From Pezicula radicicola (lineage: Eukaryota > Ascomycota > Leotiomycetes > Helotiales > Dermateaceae), in NCBI GenBank assembly GCA_003008705.1, contig PDUO01000039.1:40750-104749 (forward strand): a stretch of 64,000 nt of DNA. Direction: 5' to 3'. This document shows positions 36,417 through 46,529 of this stretch, in pieces. The translations under genes and the position numbers were made by a program. The notes under the pieces were generated by a model, which worked only from the letters and a program-made list of their open reading frames with translations, was not told where the DNA came from and searched no databases. The stretch's first letter is position 1, and every line of letters starts with the position of its first letter.

Positions 36417-38773
36417 ACATACGTGCTTTAAGTATTCTACCTGTAGTCAGAAAGGCACGGAAGGACTGGATTTGTTTTAAGAGATACCTCAACTGCCTTC
36501 GGCATAAACCGAAAATTCACTCTCTACAACGAAAATAGACATCATCGATGATTCATTGTTTGTACGGAATATTCTGCCTGTGGTAGCGGTTACATGCGTC
36601 GCGGGCAAAGCTCAGATTGTAGACAAATATGTTCATCGTGCTGTTCGTGTCATTGCGATGTGTCTTCGCTTCCTGGGACAGTAGCCGCTCGGTCAAAACC
36701 AAAAAGAGATTGACCCATTAGACAAAAGTCCCCCACGATACCTCGGGCTTGTGGCCACTGGGCCAGCCTATCAATACTTAAGTTGTTATGGTTCTGTTCT
36801 TGAATGCGAATTAGTGCTGGTTCCGGGACCCCTATCTGCAAATTACAACATGGCTTGTAGGAATCATCCCGTAGATTTGGACTAAATGGTATATTCGTTG
36901 TGCAATGAAAGATTCTAGGAGCTTACCAAGGATCGATTGCAGAGATATCGGTCTCTATCCTCTCGCTTTTATGTAGTCACTTTTGTTCTACTCCCTTAGG
37001 GAATAGTTTTAGTATATCACCACTAGTGTGGCGCTTCTCCTATAACCAAGGATTGTTGGAAGATGGCGTAACCCCGGTGGTGTACGACCAACCATACTGC
37101 TTTCCGTACCGCTACCAGGAGGCCATACTCTCCGCGTCCTTTTTATTACTCTACTGTTAGTACTCGCCTTTCTATTTCTTTTATTGTCAGCTCAGTCATC
37201 AAAAGCTGGTTTCGATGGGGCATTGGTCCTTCGGCCTCGATCTCTCCCGGTGAAGGGGGAAAGTAAGTATTCAGGATTTCTGTTGAATAATATGGGTATA
37301 TATTGACAAATATATGGATCGGAAGTCAATGTGGAGAATTGCTTGTTTTATAGGTAGGAAAATGAGACTATATATACACAAAAGAGAGTGAGTACTGAAT
37401 CATGCACGAACAGCTTGCATAACATCGGAGAAACAGTCTAAATATAAGAGAGTGGCTTAGAAACCAACTGCCAGAATAATGCCGTCGGGCCATCTGTGGC
37501 ACGAACTAAATATGGGCAAGATTTGTGGTTTCTGAACTGGATGGCAATACTGCTATATTTGGCAACACTGCGTCTTAGTACATAGGAAGGCTTTGTAGCT
37601 AGTTCTCTGACAATTGTACTATAGGCGGTCTAGTCTGATGTTTCAATGCCCTTGTTGTTGTCGATAATCCCGATTTGTTATAATACTACGTCGTCAGAAG
37701 CTTACTGGCGTCACTGCCTTGTGTGATGTAAACTGCTATTGACCGGTATGCATTTCGATTTCCCTTATTGTTAAGCTGAGTGATTTTGGCTATCTGCACA
37801 TTGTTCTCTCTTCTAGGTTTGTGGTCTTCTATAGCTCTAGAGAGTACGTTAAACCACTTCCTCCGAAACCGCCGTCCGATTGGCATTGTCTATTCTTACT
37901 GGCATCGTTGCAGCTCGGCTGCGTGGCTGGCTTTCTTAGTCACGTTTCTTGGAGTTATGCTTCGTGTATAACCAGGCTCCCATTTCGGTAAAGACGGAGC
38001 CTAGAAATTTTACTGTGTAAGCACGCTTAGGCTAGCTAGCCAGACCGGATCCGCGAGTTAACAAGTATCTACGATAGGTTACGGTATCTCTTGCTGTATG
38101 TGTTTCGTGACACCTGTAACGGTTGGCAATTCCAGAGACAGTGGTGCTGATCCATTTGGCATTCATAGAAAAATACTAAGCTGAGTAGGAAGTTAACAGA
38201 GTCGCGTAGTGTCGAACCTGGATAAACCTGGTTTCTTATGTAGTTGACATCATGTCGGACCGACTAATTTGTGTATATAAACGACTACTTCAGACGCAGT
38301 CAGAGGCTCACTCTCTCTTAATCTTGAGACGTCTACAATTCGATAGTATCAGCCATCAAGATTGCTACATCAACTTCTGTTGACTACGCGTTTGACAAGG
38401 TCCCACATGTAGCTACGGACGAAGTGTTCTTGGAGGCGGAAACACCAGCCATTTAAGCTAGCTGTCACCCAGGGCTGCCACCTATCCATGCACAGCAGCC
38501 ACGTAGATATGCCTTAATGAGACCGAAAATCGTTCACAGCATCGAAAGTGGGCCATCACTCCGTAGAATGATTTGCACGCAATGCACATTTCATAACGCC
38601 CGAGATAATTCACATGAGTAGTAATAAAGATGCAGGCTGGCCAGTAAAGAGAGTGGAAAGATACTTGAAAATTTGTTGTGCCCGCTAGAGACCGCTCATC
38701 CTGATCTGCATGTGAGCCTGCTTGCTATCTTCGGACCCTCGACATGCCCCAAGCATAGCAAATTCCAACTCGT
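36417..38773. other. Long gene-poor stretch with one possible coding relic
   Basis: About 2.35 kb without an intact gene. Around 38290 there is a TATATAAA-like box, and at about 38340-38640 a plus-strand frame reads DYAFDKVPHVATDEVFLEAE, a stop, then LPPIHAQQPRRYALMRPKIV and later RRMICTQCTFHNARDN. The composition looks protein-coding, but I cannot name the family. A 63-codon frame at 37780-37971 is hydrophobic but unsupported. The remainder shows nothing. Confidence 0.35.
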
Positions 38774-40323
38774 TCAATAGTCCTCGCCACGGCTGATGAC
38801 TTCTTTTACGGTAGGTCGGAGTAGGATTGTCTAATGTGCTTCATTAATTGTGATCTTCCCAGGTGCATGGAGACAATTACTGACATGTTCAAATTGGGCT
38901 GAGTATGACCCTTTCTTTTCTACCATCGGAGGGTAGTCTTCCACAATGCCTGATTTAACAAGGTTGTTTAGCTACCACTCTGTTAGTCAATGTAGATATA
39001 TATTGTGATATTGGGAAGACCATACACCGAGTAGATACTTGTCTTGTCCGATTCTGTCCAAATAGCGTCGACAGAAGGGAATCGTACCAAAGTTCTTCTT
39101 GATCACGTTTAACAGCGATTTGGCCGAAGATAGACGCAGATCCATCTTTGGTGCATCACGACGTAGGGCGTAATGAGAGACTTCACCCTGATCGACACAT
39201 CGACCATTACCGGTGCTGCCGAAGGTCTCAATAGCAAAGACATCGCCCTCTTCCATCTTGGTAGTATCGTGCGTCTTAACGAGGGGAACGCTCTTGGTGC
39301 CGTGGATACTGTACGGTAAGATAGTATGACCGCAGAGATTGCGAATCGGTTTGATTGGATAGGTAGTCCCGTCGATCTCACACTCATAGCTTTCCATAAC
39401 CTCCTGTATGTATCCACCTAGCTCGCCCAGACGAACATCAATGCCTGCCTCACGGACACCAGTGTTTGTAGCGTCTTTTACAGCTGCGAGGAGGTTGTCA
39501 TATACAGGTTCAAATGCCATCGTGAAAGCACTGTCGACAATGCGCCCGGAAAGATGGACACCAATATCGACCTTCAAAACGTCATTCTGTTGAAGTACCC
39601 GCTTGCAGCCTGCATTTGGGCTGTAGTGAGCCACGATATCATTGATGTTCAAGCCGGTCGGGAAACCCATTCCAGCAATCAGAGAATCGCCTTCGGTTAA
39701 GCCATCATGGCCGAGTAAGCGACGCGTAGCATCCTCAATACCGTTGGCTATCTCAGCAAGCGTCTGACCTGGCTTGATATTCTTTTGTGCCCACTGGCGA
39801 ACCTGACGATGCGTCTCAGCCGCTTGACGGTAGTCGGAGAGGAAGTCACTGTTGATGTTATCCAGATGGCGCTTCTCTTCATTAGTAGTACGATATCGGT
39901 TGTCATCCTGATATTCGACCTCTTCGCCCTTGGGGTAACTATCGTTTGGAAAAAGTTGGGATATAAGGATAGATGGAGGTTCAGTCTGGACGTTCGGAAC
40001 CTTCTTCTTGTTCTTGGGCTTTCTCTTTCTGGTTTTCTTCTTCTTTGCAGTTTCCTCACCACCAACACCAGCGGCAGCAGTTGTGGTCGCAAGGTCGTGT
40101 TCGTCAGGATCGTCACCCGATTCGTCGCCAGACTGTTCTCCAGCATGGCCATTCGCACTTCCTTTCGCACCGGCGGAAGCGTTGCCCTTGTCGGTTTTTG
40201 TGACTGTGTACATTGCTTCGATTAGCAAACCTGGAATGAGTTTTCCTAATGAGCACGTGATCAAGGGATAAGCAACATACCGTTGAGCGTCTTGTGTCCA
40301 TCGACGGGGGTTTTGGTTGCCAT
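38774..40323 (-). CDS. Methionine aminopeptidase 2 (MetAP2), 454 aa
   Basis: Cobalt/manganese-type aminopeptidase that removes initiator Met; type 2 is the covalent target of fumagillin and ovalicin. Exons on the minus strand 40323-40281, 40203-39026, 38971-38885 and 38830-38774 give 454 residues. The N-terminal extension is acidic, then Lys/Arg-rich ([17 protein letters not shown]), as in eukaryotic MetAP2. All five metal ligands are present: Asp227, Asp238, His307, Glu340 and Glu435. His207 in VAHYSPNAG is the residue that fumagillin alkylates in this family. The C-terminus ends VISRGEDY as expected. The long uninterrupted frame from 40390 wrongly reads through intron 1. Neighbours are secondary-metabolism wrecks, so this could be a resistance paralogue or simply the housekeeping gene. 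Confidence 0.93.
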
Positions 40324-40520
40324 TTTGGGTTTGGGTGACAGGAGTACTCTCTGTGTTTTGGACGAGAAAGGAAGAAGTTGTGGTGAGCATGGAATATTAT
40401 AGTTCGGTATCCCTCATCACATCACCCCACCTACAGCACGCACTGGTGATCATCGTTGTGCTATTGGGTGCGGGGAGCGCTCTCTCATGCCGAGTACTGC
40501 TGACGTTACCAAGGTGGTTA

Positions 40521-40945
40521 GTGCAGAACCCCACGCCCTGCCGTATGATTCCTTGTTAGAGGTGTGGGTCTTACCCGAACAAGCCCTACAATTATAGGCT
40601 ATATGCCCTATAATTACAGGCTACATCTATAGGCTAAGTAGCCTATAATTTTAGGGGTCGTAAAATATTATAGTATATTTATAAGTAATAAGTATAAGGA
40701 ACAATACACTAATATTAAAAATTATATAGCCTATATTTATAGGCTATTTGCCCTATAGCTTAGTGGAAGAATCGGTTACACCATTTCCACAGTCGCAGTA
40801 CCTACTGAGGTTTTAGGGTACTAAACTGTACCGCAAAAGTTAACCTACAAGTACACAACCCCAGTACGTTTATGCATTTAAGTAGTAAAACAAGCTGCTT
40901 AGAAACTAGCTTACAAAATGACAGCCTAAAATTATAGGCCGTACA
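40521..40945. repeat. TATAGGC-rich repeat, copy 2
   Basis: It starts GTGCAGAACCCCACG, then CCGTATGATTCC, similar to the ends of the element at 4731-5136. It contains the same interior: ATTATAGGCTATATGCCCTATAA and variants in shorter pieces, GGGTACTAAA and GCTGCTTAGAAAC. The right border is indistinct. No coding capacity. Confidence 0.5.
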
Positions 40946-42080
40946 GCGAAACGACACTTGGCATTGGTCGTCAAGCTGGGTGGGAGGGCAGTCGACAGCA
41001 ATAATCCACTGTGTCTTTCCGGTTCCGGGAGGTCATAAGCTGCCAGGTCGACACCGGAGAAACCAGCTCTTCGGAGCTGTTCATCCCATTGTGTAGAAGA
41101 CTGTAACAGACTGTCCGTTCTGCCATCCTCCACACCAGCCCACCATCCCGACAGCGACACAAAAATCATATTACAATAAGGGGTTAATGTAGCGAGTGAG
41201 CTCCAAAAGTCCGAGTACGCCGCCAGGTTTCAGTAATTTGTGAATAGTTCCTAATGACTTGGTCAAAGACCGCGTAGCATGTACGACGTTCGCGGCAATA
41301 ACCAGATCGTAAGCGTGCTCTTTGAATCCTTGCCGTATTGTATCGTTTTCGACATTGAAGGTTTTGAACATCAATAAACGTTCCCATTTTTTCAATGTAG
41401 ATTGGCCAGTCTTGAAAAAGCTGTTGGAAATGTCAGTATATATGTATTCAGAGTAAACGGATCCACCGTCGGGGCTATATGCTCGAAGTACTTGAAAGGT
41501 TGTACCTCCAGTGCCGGCACCGATCTCTAAAATTCTCAAGTCTTTTCTTTGGCTGGAGAGAAGTTTTGTATAGTCGGCAATATATCGGTTGGGTCGAGCA
41601 CTTTCATCCGAAAGATAGATTCGGAATAATAGGTTATCCCTAAGAATTTCAAAAAGTGGATTGGTTTGCCCAGTAAGCATACGAACCAGCTAGGGTCCAA
41701 TCCGAGTTATAGCCTCGCCTTCGACACCCCACTTGGAGGCAAGCTGGTCCAATTCGTCTTTGGTATTAAGACCGTGCTGAATGAGCGCAAGTCCAGTCTC
41801 GGAATTCACGAATTCACACATCACCCTCCACCAGTGGGTTCGATAATCGTCCTTTACTTCCAGTCCGCGATCATGGATCTCCTTGACAGCCCAGTCGATG
41901 TATCTAGCACTGGCAGCAGAGACAAGGTTAAACTTTTCTACTGGGGATATTCCAAGTTCATCAGACTGTAAAGGCAGAACGACGGACTCCAGCGTCTCAG
42001 TTCTAACAAAAACCTCACCGACTGAGGTAGTTTGATCTGATGTATCTTTGCCTGCCTTGTCGGTCATTGCGGAGGGATTA
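40915..42080 (-). pseudogene. Highly reducing PKS fragment: C-methyltransferase region
   Basis: A minus-strand frame of about 390 codons matches the methyltransferase region of fungal HR-PKSs. It has the linker helix ARYIDWAVKEIHDRG, then [23 protein letters not shown] motif [42 protein letters not shown], and after a frame change near 41168 the continuation [20 protein letters not shown] and [20 protein letters not shown]. There is one TAG before MLTGQTN (near 41688). No KS, AT, DH, ER, KR or ACP sequence is nearby, so this is a single domain cut from a large gene. It follows directly, on the same strand, a Baeyer-Villiger monooxygenase fragment, a junction I would not expect in a working gene. 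Confidence 0.8.
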
Positions 42081-42084
42081 AAGT

Positions 42085-42620
42085 CCATGCTTGCCCATGC
42101 CATGCCGTATTGATTTCGCTGTCAAACCAAGATTTCCAGCCTTGGACGCCGCCAAAGTAGAACTGGATCTGGGAAGGCTTCCCAGGAATGTTTGTGCCCA
42201 CGAACCAGGAACGCTGTTTCTCGGCAGGCTTTGAGAGGAATCTGGAATTCCAAAGTTCGTCAGTATGATCAGACCATGCATTCACGGCTTTCTCGGTCGC
42301 GTTGATCCTAGCAATTTCCCATTGGCACATGAGGGCCGCAAACCATGAACATATTGGGGAATCCAGACACCAGGATTCCAGCGAATGTTCTAAGCCTCTC
42401 TGTCCAATAGGCTCTCAGGGATCTGTCTTGGCTGCCTCTAACCTCCATTTCGTTGAGCGCACCGGTACCAGCATCGAACCCCAATGCAAGAATGATCATG
42501 TCAAACTCGTATGCAGCCCCGGAGCTGGTGCGGATCCCTTTTTTTTGTAAAGTTCGATTATTCTTGGCGTTTAACGAAGCGATGTGGGTGGACACCGGTC
42601 GAAAGGATAAGGACGGCATA
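42085..42620 (-). pseudogene. Baeyer-Villiger monooxygenase fragment
   Basis: C-terminal part of an FAD-dependent BVMO. The first piece (about 42308-42620) contains [19 protein letters not shown] and [12 protein letters not shown]. The second piece (42085-42330) contains INATEKAVNAWSDHTDELWN, RSWFVGTNIPGKP and YFGGVQGWKSW. A reading-frame jump and missing residues separate them, so the segment after GP(Q/H) is partly deleted. The FAD and NADPH Rossmann motifs are absent. It probably belonged to the same lost pathway as the adjacent PKS fragment. Confidence 0.75.
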
Positions 42621-43477
42621 GACATAATGGAAGTAGAGATAGAAAATAAATTGTAGAGGCTGTGGTGGGAAGCTGAGAGGATCTTGTTTGGAGAGTTAAT
42701 ACATTGCACGGGTTTTGCTATGTTGACTGATTGGGAGGGCAAGGTATGTGAAAAAGAAAACCCAAAAGAATCCCTCACTATGTGGCATTCTGCAATTTTG
42801 ACTTATACAATTTTCTATCACAGTCTCTACGAAATGGCCTATAATCCTTGGCTCGATGCATTCATTAACCTTAGCTTCGCTCTTCAAAAGTCTACGACTA
42901 GTGCTAATACCCACTAATTCGAGGCTGGAAGGGCCGGAAACGTACGCTATAGAGTCCATACTATTAACATCAGAGTGGAAGCTATTCCGGGCTATTCTCT
43001 TAGTATATTTCTGTTTTCGTGATGCCTTTCACGTGTGTCAGGCACAAATCACGTGTACTACTAATATAACCTTATTTCCACTGGTCGCTATGGGCTTTAA
43101 TTAGGCTTTAATTAGTGGAGGATCAGAGCGCTGTTGGCTTGACCATTTAACATCAAAAACTACGTCATTAGTATAGGAAACGAGGCCCTTGCGATGCTCA
43201 TTTTGTGTATAAATAGTGTAGAAATCCCCGTAGTTTCAAGGGCCAGAATATACATGATTTCCGACCATTACCAATATTCTCATATTTTACCACTTTTCAT
43301 TATATGGTGCTCAAGGGTTCATAACATGTAATTTTGCCATACTGTACTCCCATTTACTAATATAAGTGGCTCTAAACCCATTATTAGAAATCACTCAATT
43401 CTCATCCTCGCTCTCTTTCTTCTAGATCCCTGAAAACCTTGTTCCTTCTCCACCATCTTCACACCAAGCTGAGTCGA
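42621..43477. other. Spacer without recognised gene
   Basis: About 850 bp. Open frames at 42696-42959 (minus) and 42856-43104 (plus) overlap antisense and show no motif. The last 300 bp are the upstream region of the DUF2235 gene. Confidence 0.4.
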
Positions 43478-44824
43478 ATGGCAACAAGGATAGTTGCCGT
43501 CTTGTACGACGGTACCTGGTGCGGTCGAGAAACGAACACCAGGAGCAACATCTATTTCCTTGCGACAATGATGGGGATTAATCTGACAATGAATCCGGCG
43601 GTATACACCTCGCCGACGAACGATTTCCATGCCAGATACTTCGACGGAGTCGGCTTGGGTGGTGACTTCATGAGCTACCTCTGGAACGGCGCTTTTGCAA
43701 CGCAGGCGAAAAATGAGTGTAGTGAAGTTTACAACTTTATAGTACAAAACTTCGTTTGGGATTCGCACGTCCACACGGAAGTATGGATGTTTGGGATTAG
43801 TAGAGGAGCCTACATCGTCAGATCCGTTGCTGGCATGATCAACAACTGCGGAATCATTCAAAACAGGGCGAACCAGGAGTTGATCAACCAGGTTTACGAC
43901 CTCTACCGGAGTCCACATGCTGTTCACCACCCGTCATCACCGGAAATGGTCCAGTTCAGAGGGAATGTCCGTTATGGGGTGCGGACGCCAATCAAGTTCA
44001 TGGGAATATTCGACACTGTCGGAAGTCGCGGCGTACCGAAGCTGAACTACCACACTGGAACTGGATTCGAATGGCCTGAGTTTTATGACAACTTAGTATC
44101 GAGTACGGTAGAAAAGGTCTACCATGCCGTGGCAATTCACGATCGGTTTTGGGCATTTCAGCCATGCCTAGCATCGAGGGACCCTAAACATGTCAGCGAC
44201 CCCCTTAAGATCTACCAAATGTGGTTCCCTGGCTGTCACTACGATCTCGCGAGGCATGAGTTCCAGTTCCTTCGAGAAGGAGGCAATACACTGGAAAAGG
44301 TCCTCTTTCCTATATTGAACATTCTCAGCAACACCGTTTCTCCAAATGATAAACTCGCAGATCTAGTCCTGCTATGGATGCTTCAAGGTATCAACAACGA
44401 GGGCGGTGGAGTTATAATCCGGCAGGACATGCAAGGCAACTCGCGCAATATCACGGCAGTGATAGCTAACATCCAACGACTCATCCCGACACAAAAAAAT
44501 GGCAATGGAGACATATATGCCAACATTCTCGACTACCTTCCGGGAGGGAGACTCTTCAGCGGTCTGGTAGCCTGGTTCAAAAATCTCAACAAGACTGCAT
44601 ATGCCATCCTTTTTAACCCAGTGGATAGGGTGATACCAGATCCGGGAATGAACAATGGAATTACTTCTCCCGTCTGGAATCAAGTTTATAATTACACCAT
44701 CGCTGACGCTAACATTGGAGGGACTGTTATCGGGACGAGTGCTGGAATTCAACTACAACGTTATCCGTCACAGACTTATGAGAATTATCTTATATACATG
44801 ACAGCAGTTGGACGGTACGCCTAA
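43478..44824 (+). CDS. DUF2235 (Tle1-like) alpha/beta hydrolase, 448 aa
   Basis: Intronless gene. The N-terminus RIVAVLYDGTWCGRE with DGTW is the DUF2235 signature. The nucleophile is Ser108 in FGISRGAY (GxSxG). Asp179 in GIFDTVGSRG and His216/His221 in YHAVAIHDRF complete a plausible triad. The usual WFPGxHxDVGGG block is present as WFPGCHYDLARHE, lacking the triple Gly. Bacterial relatives (Tle1) are phospholipases; fungal members are mostly uncharacterised. The ATG at 43478 is the first in frame. The gene is isolated between a spacer and a RIP block. The uninterrupted 1.35-kb frame in such surroundings argues that it is expressed or arrived recently. Confidence 0.85.
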   Translation: MATRIVAVLYDGTWCGRETNTRSNIYFLATMMGINLTMNPAVYTSPTNDFHARYFDGVGLGGDFMSYLWNGAFATQAKNECSEVYNFIVQNFVWDSHVHTEVWMFGISRGAYIVRSVAGMINNCGIIQNRANQELINQVYDLYRSPHAVHHPSSPEMVQFRGNVRYGVRTPIKFMGIFDTVGSRGVPKLNYHTGTGFEWPEFYDNLVSSTVEKVYHAVAIHDRFWAFQPCLASRDPKHVSDPLKIYQMWFPGCHYDLARHEFQFLREGGNTLEKVLFPILNILSNTVSPNDKLADLVLLWMLQGINNEGGGVIIRQDMQGNSRNITAVIANIQRLIPTQKNGNGDIYANILDYLPGGRLFSGLVAWFKNLNKTAYAILFNPVDRVIPDPGMNNGITSPVWNQVYNYTIADANIGGTVIGTSAGIQLQRYPSQTYENYLIYMTAVGRYA

Positions 44825-44829
44825 GGAAG

Positions 44830-45250
44830 TTTCACCTAGGAGATAGGATATAAATTTAAGAATAAATATAAACTTAATTAAAACTTTATATTTACTTCTT
44901 ATACTATAATAATATAACTATTATTATTAAAAAAAAATCTAATAGTAGATTAAACTTATTATTATATAATATAAAAAATTAATTTATTAGAATAATTATA
45001 AAAGAAAAATACTTATTAATAGTCGGGCCTACTTCTGCCGACTACAAGCGATAGCGCAGTAGAAGGTGGGCCCGACTATTAAACACTAAAGAATTTAAAG
45101 ATCCTTAGATAATTAATAAAATATATTTTATTATTAGCTTTTATATATTATTTATAATATTTAACTTTGAGTAAAGTTCTATTATCTTCAAAAATATAAT
45201 ATAATTTAATAGGTATATTATTATTAATATTCTTATACTTCTTAGAAAAA
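44830..45250. repeat. RIP block containing a short palindromic element
   Basis: A/T-rich degraded sequence surrounds 45015-45083, which is a near-perfect inverted repeat: TTAATAGTCGGGCC then TACTTCTGC, an 18-bp spacer, and the reverse partner GCAGTAGAAGG-TGGGCCCGAC. The palindrome has kept its GC content while the flanks have not. Confidence 0.55.
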
Positions 45251-46529
45251 AGTGACTATATAAGCCACGAATGGGACACAGCAAAGGAAACGTCGAGACC
45301 GGCCTAGGAACCAGGTGTGAGATCACTGAATGTTGATTTGGTGAGGAACAAGAAGGGTCAAGGCAACGGCGCCAGGAGAGGGGGTAGGGGATGTCACGAG
45401 ACACCGAAGTCCGGTACGGTACACTACATCTCGGATCACCTACAAGGCAAGACGTCAGTAGAGACGTATAAGCTATGAGTGTCGGAGACGTGATCAAATA
45501 GGCCCGGGCAAATGCTACTGCCGCAAAGGTTGCTTCGAAACTATCTTCCGCCACCCAGCCAACACGTCCGTCTCTATATGATCTTCACTCGTCCTCTGCG
45601 GAACCGGAGAAGCCAATACCCCCTTCAGCTCATAATCACTCTCCTTCTCCCCACTGCTCTAGCGTGCCACTGCAGACCCCGACCAATCAACAGGATGACA
45701 GCGGAGCCACCCACAGCAGATCGGAAGAGCCGGAACGTATCTCTCCACCCAGCGCCATTAGAAATGGGGTGGAGGAGGAGATAGGAGACAGACAAGGACA
45801 AGCCACAGCAAGAGGAGGATATGGTGACACTGGTGGTGGTGGTGGCGAAGATTAGCTGTGATACCTGACGATAGCCCAATGCAAAGGAGGCGCAAGCAAT
45901 TACTGTAGACTAGGCGACGTACATCCCACATGTTTAAGGGTCCAAGATATTCGTCTTCCGTGTTTAGATCTTCCCATATTGCGATCTACCTCTCAAACAA
46001 ATCCTTGACACATCTATTGCAGTGGTACAGGTCGTCTTATATTATCTGCTCCGATATCTCGTCCATACTCTTAACTAGAGTCAGCCTTTGCACCGAGGAC
46101 GATCATCCCAAGTATCAAGATACCGGGACAAACTACCTACTATTGTAGGACTAGAGCTAACATCAACTCGTCGTTCTTACACGTACAAAGAGTGTTAGGT
46201 CAAAGCAGATCAACACTCAGGCACAAGCATTGCAAGACGTAGACTCCGCAACAGAAGACACTATATGCTGATGCATAGCACATTGATTGATCGATGATGA
46301 AGCTATCATGGAACTAGCTGAGGTTACGAATATATTACCCCGCATACCCAATGTCAGATAATCCGGCATATAACCAACTCTTGACATATTCAAGTTCATC
46401 CCCCGAATCCCCCTAAGCGAATGACTTCACCCTCGCAGTCCCTCAGGAATCCAGAAACTATAACAGCTCAGAGCCATTCAGCAGCATCGCGATTCCAGCA
46501 CCTCAGAGTAGTGTTCTTCGTTGCAATCT
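45251..46529. other. Unassigned stretch
   Basis: About 1.3 kb of mixed composition with a GGT/GGC run near 45830-45845. Short frames (45512-45784, 45664-45855) are Ser/Arg/Glu-rich and overlap in antisense, giving no supportable gene. It could be eroded retroelement sequence linked to the LINE that follows, but no motif proves it. Confidence 0.35.

Noticed and set aside
39308..39340. NLCGH instead of NLNGH next to the metal-binding His of MetAP2 as a drug-resistance mutation
   Set aside because: As I recall, ordinary yeast Map2 also has Cys here, so the residue does not indicate resistance.
39785..40225. 146-codon plus-strand frame antisense to MetAP2
   Set aside because: Hydrophobic shadow of the Lys/Arg-rich and acidic N-terminal extension.
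40204..40390. Longer N-terminus of MetAP2 read without intron (start at 40390)
   Set aside because: The extension reads through a 77-bp intron with good borders; the spliced form from 40323 gives the normal acidic/basic MetAP2 start.
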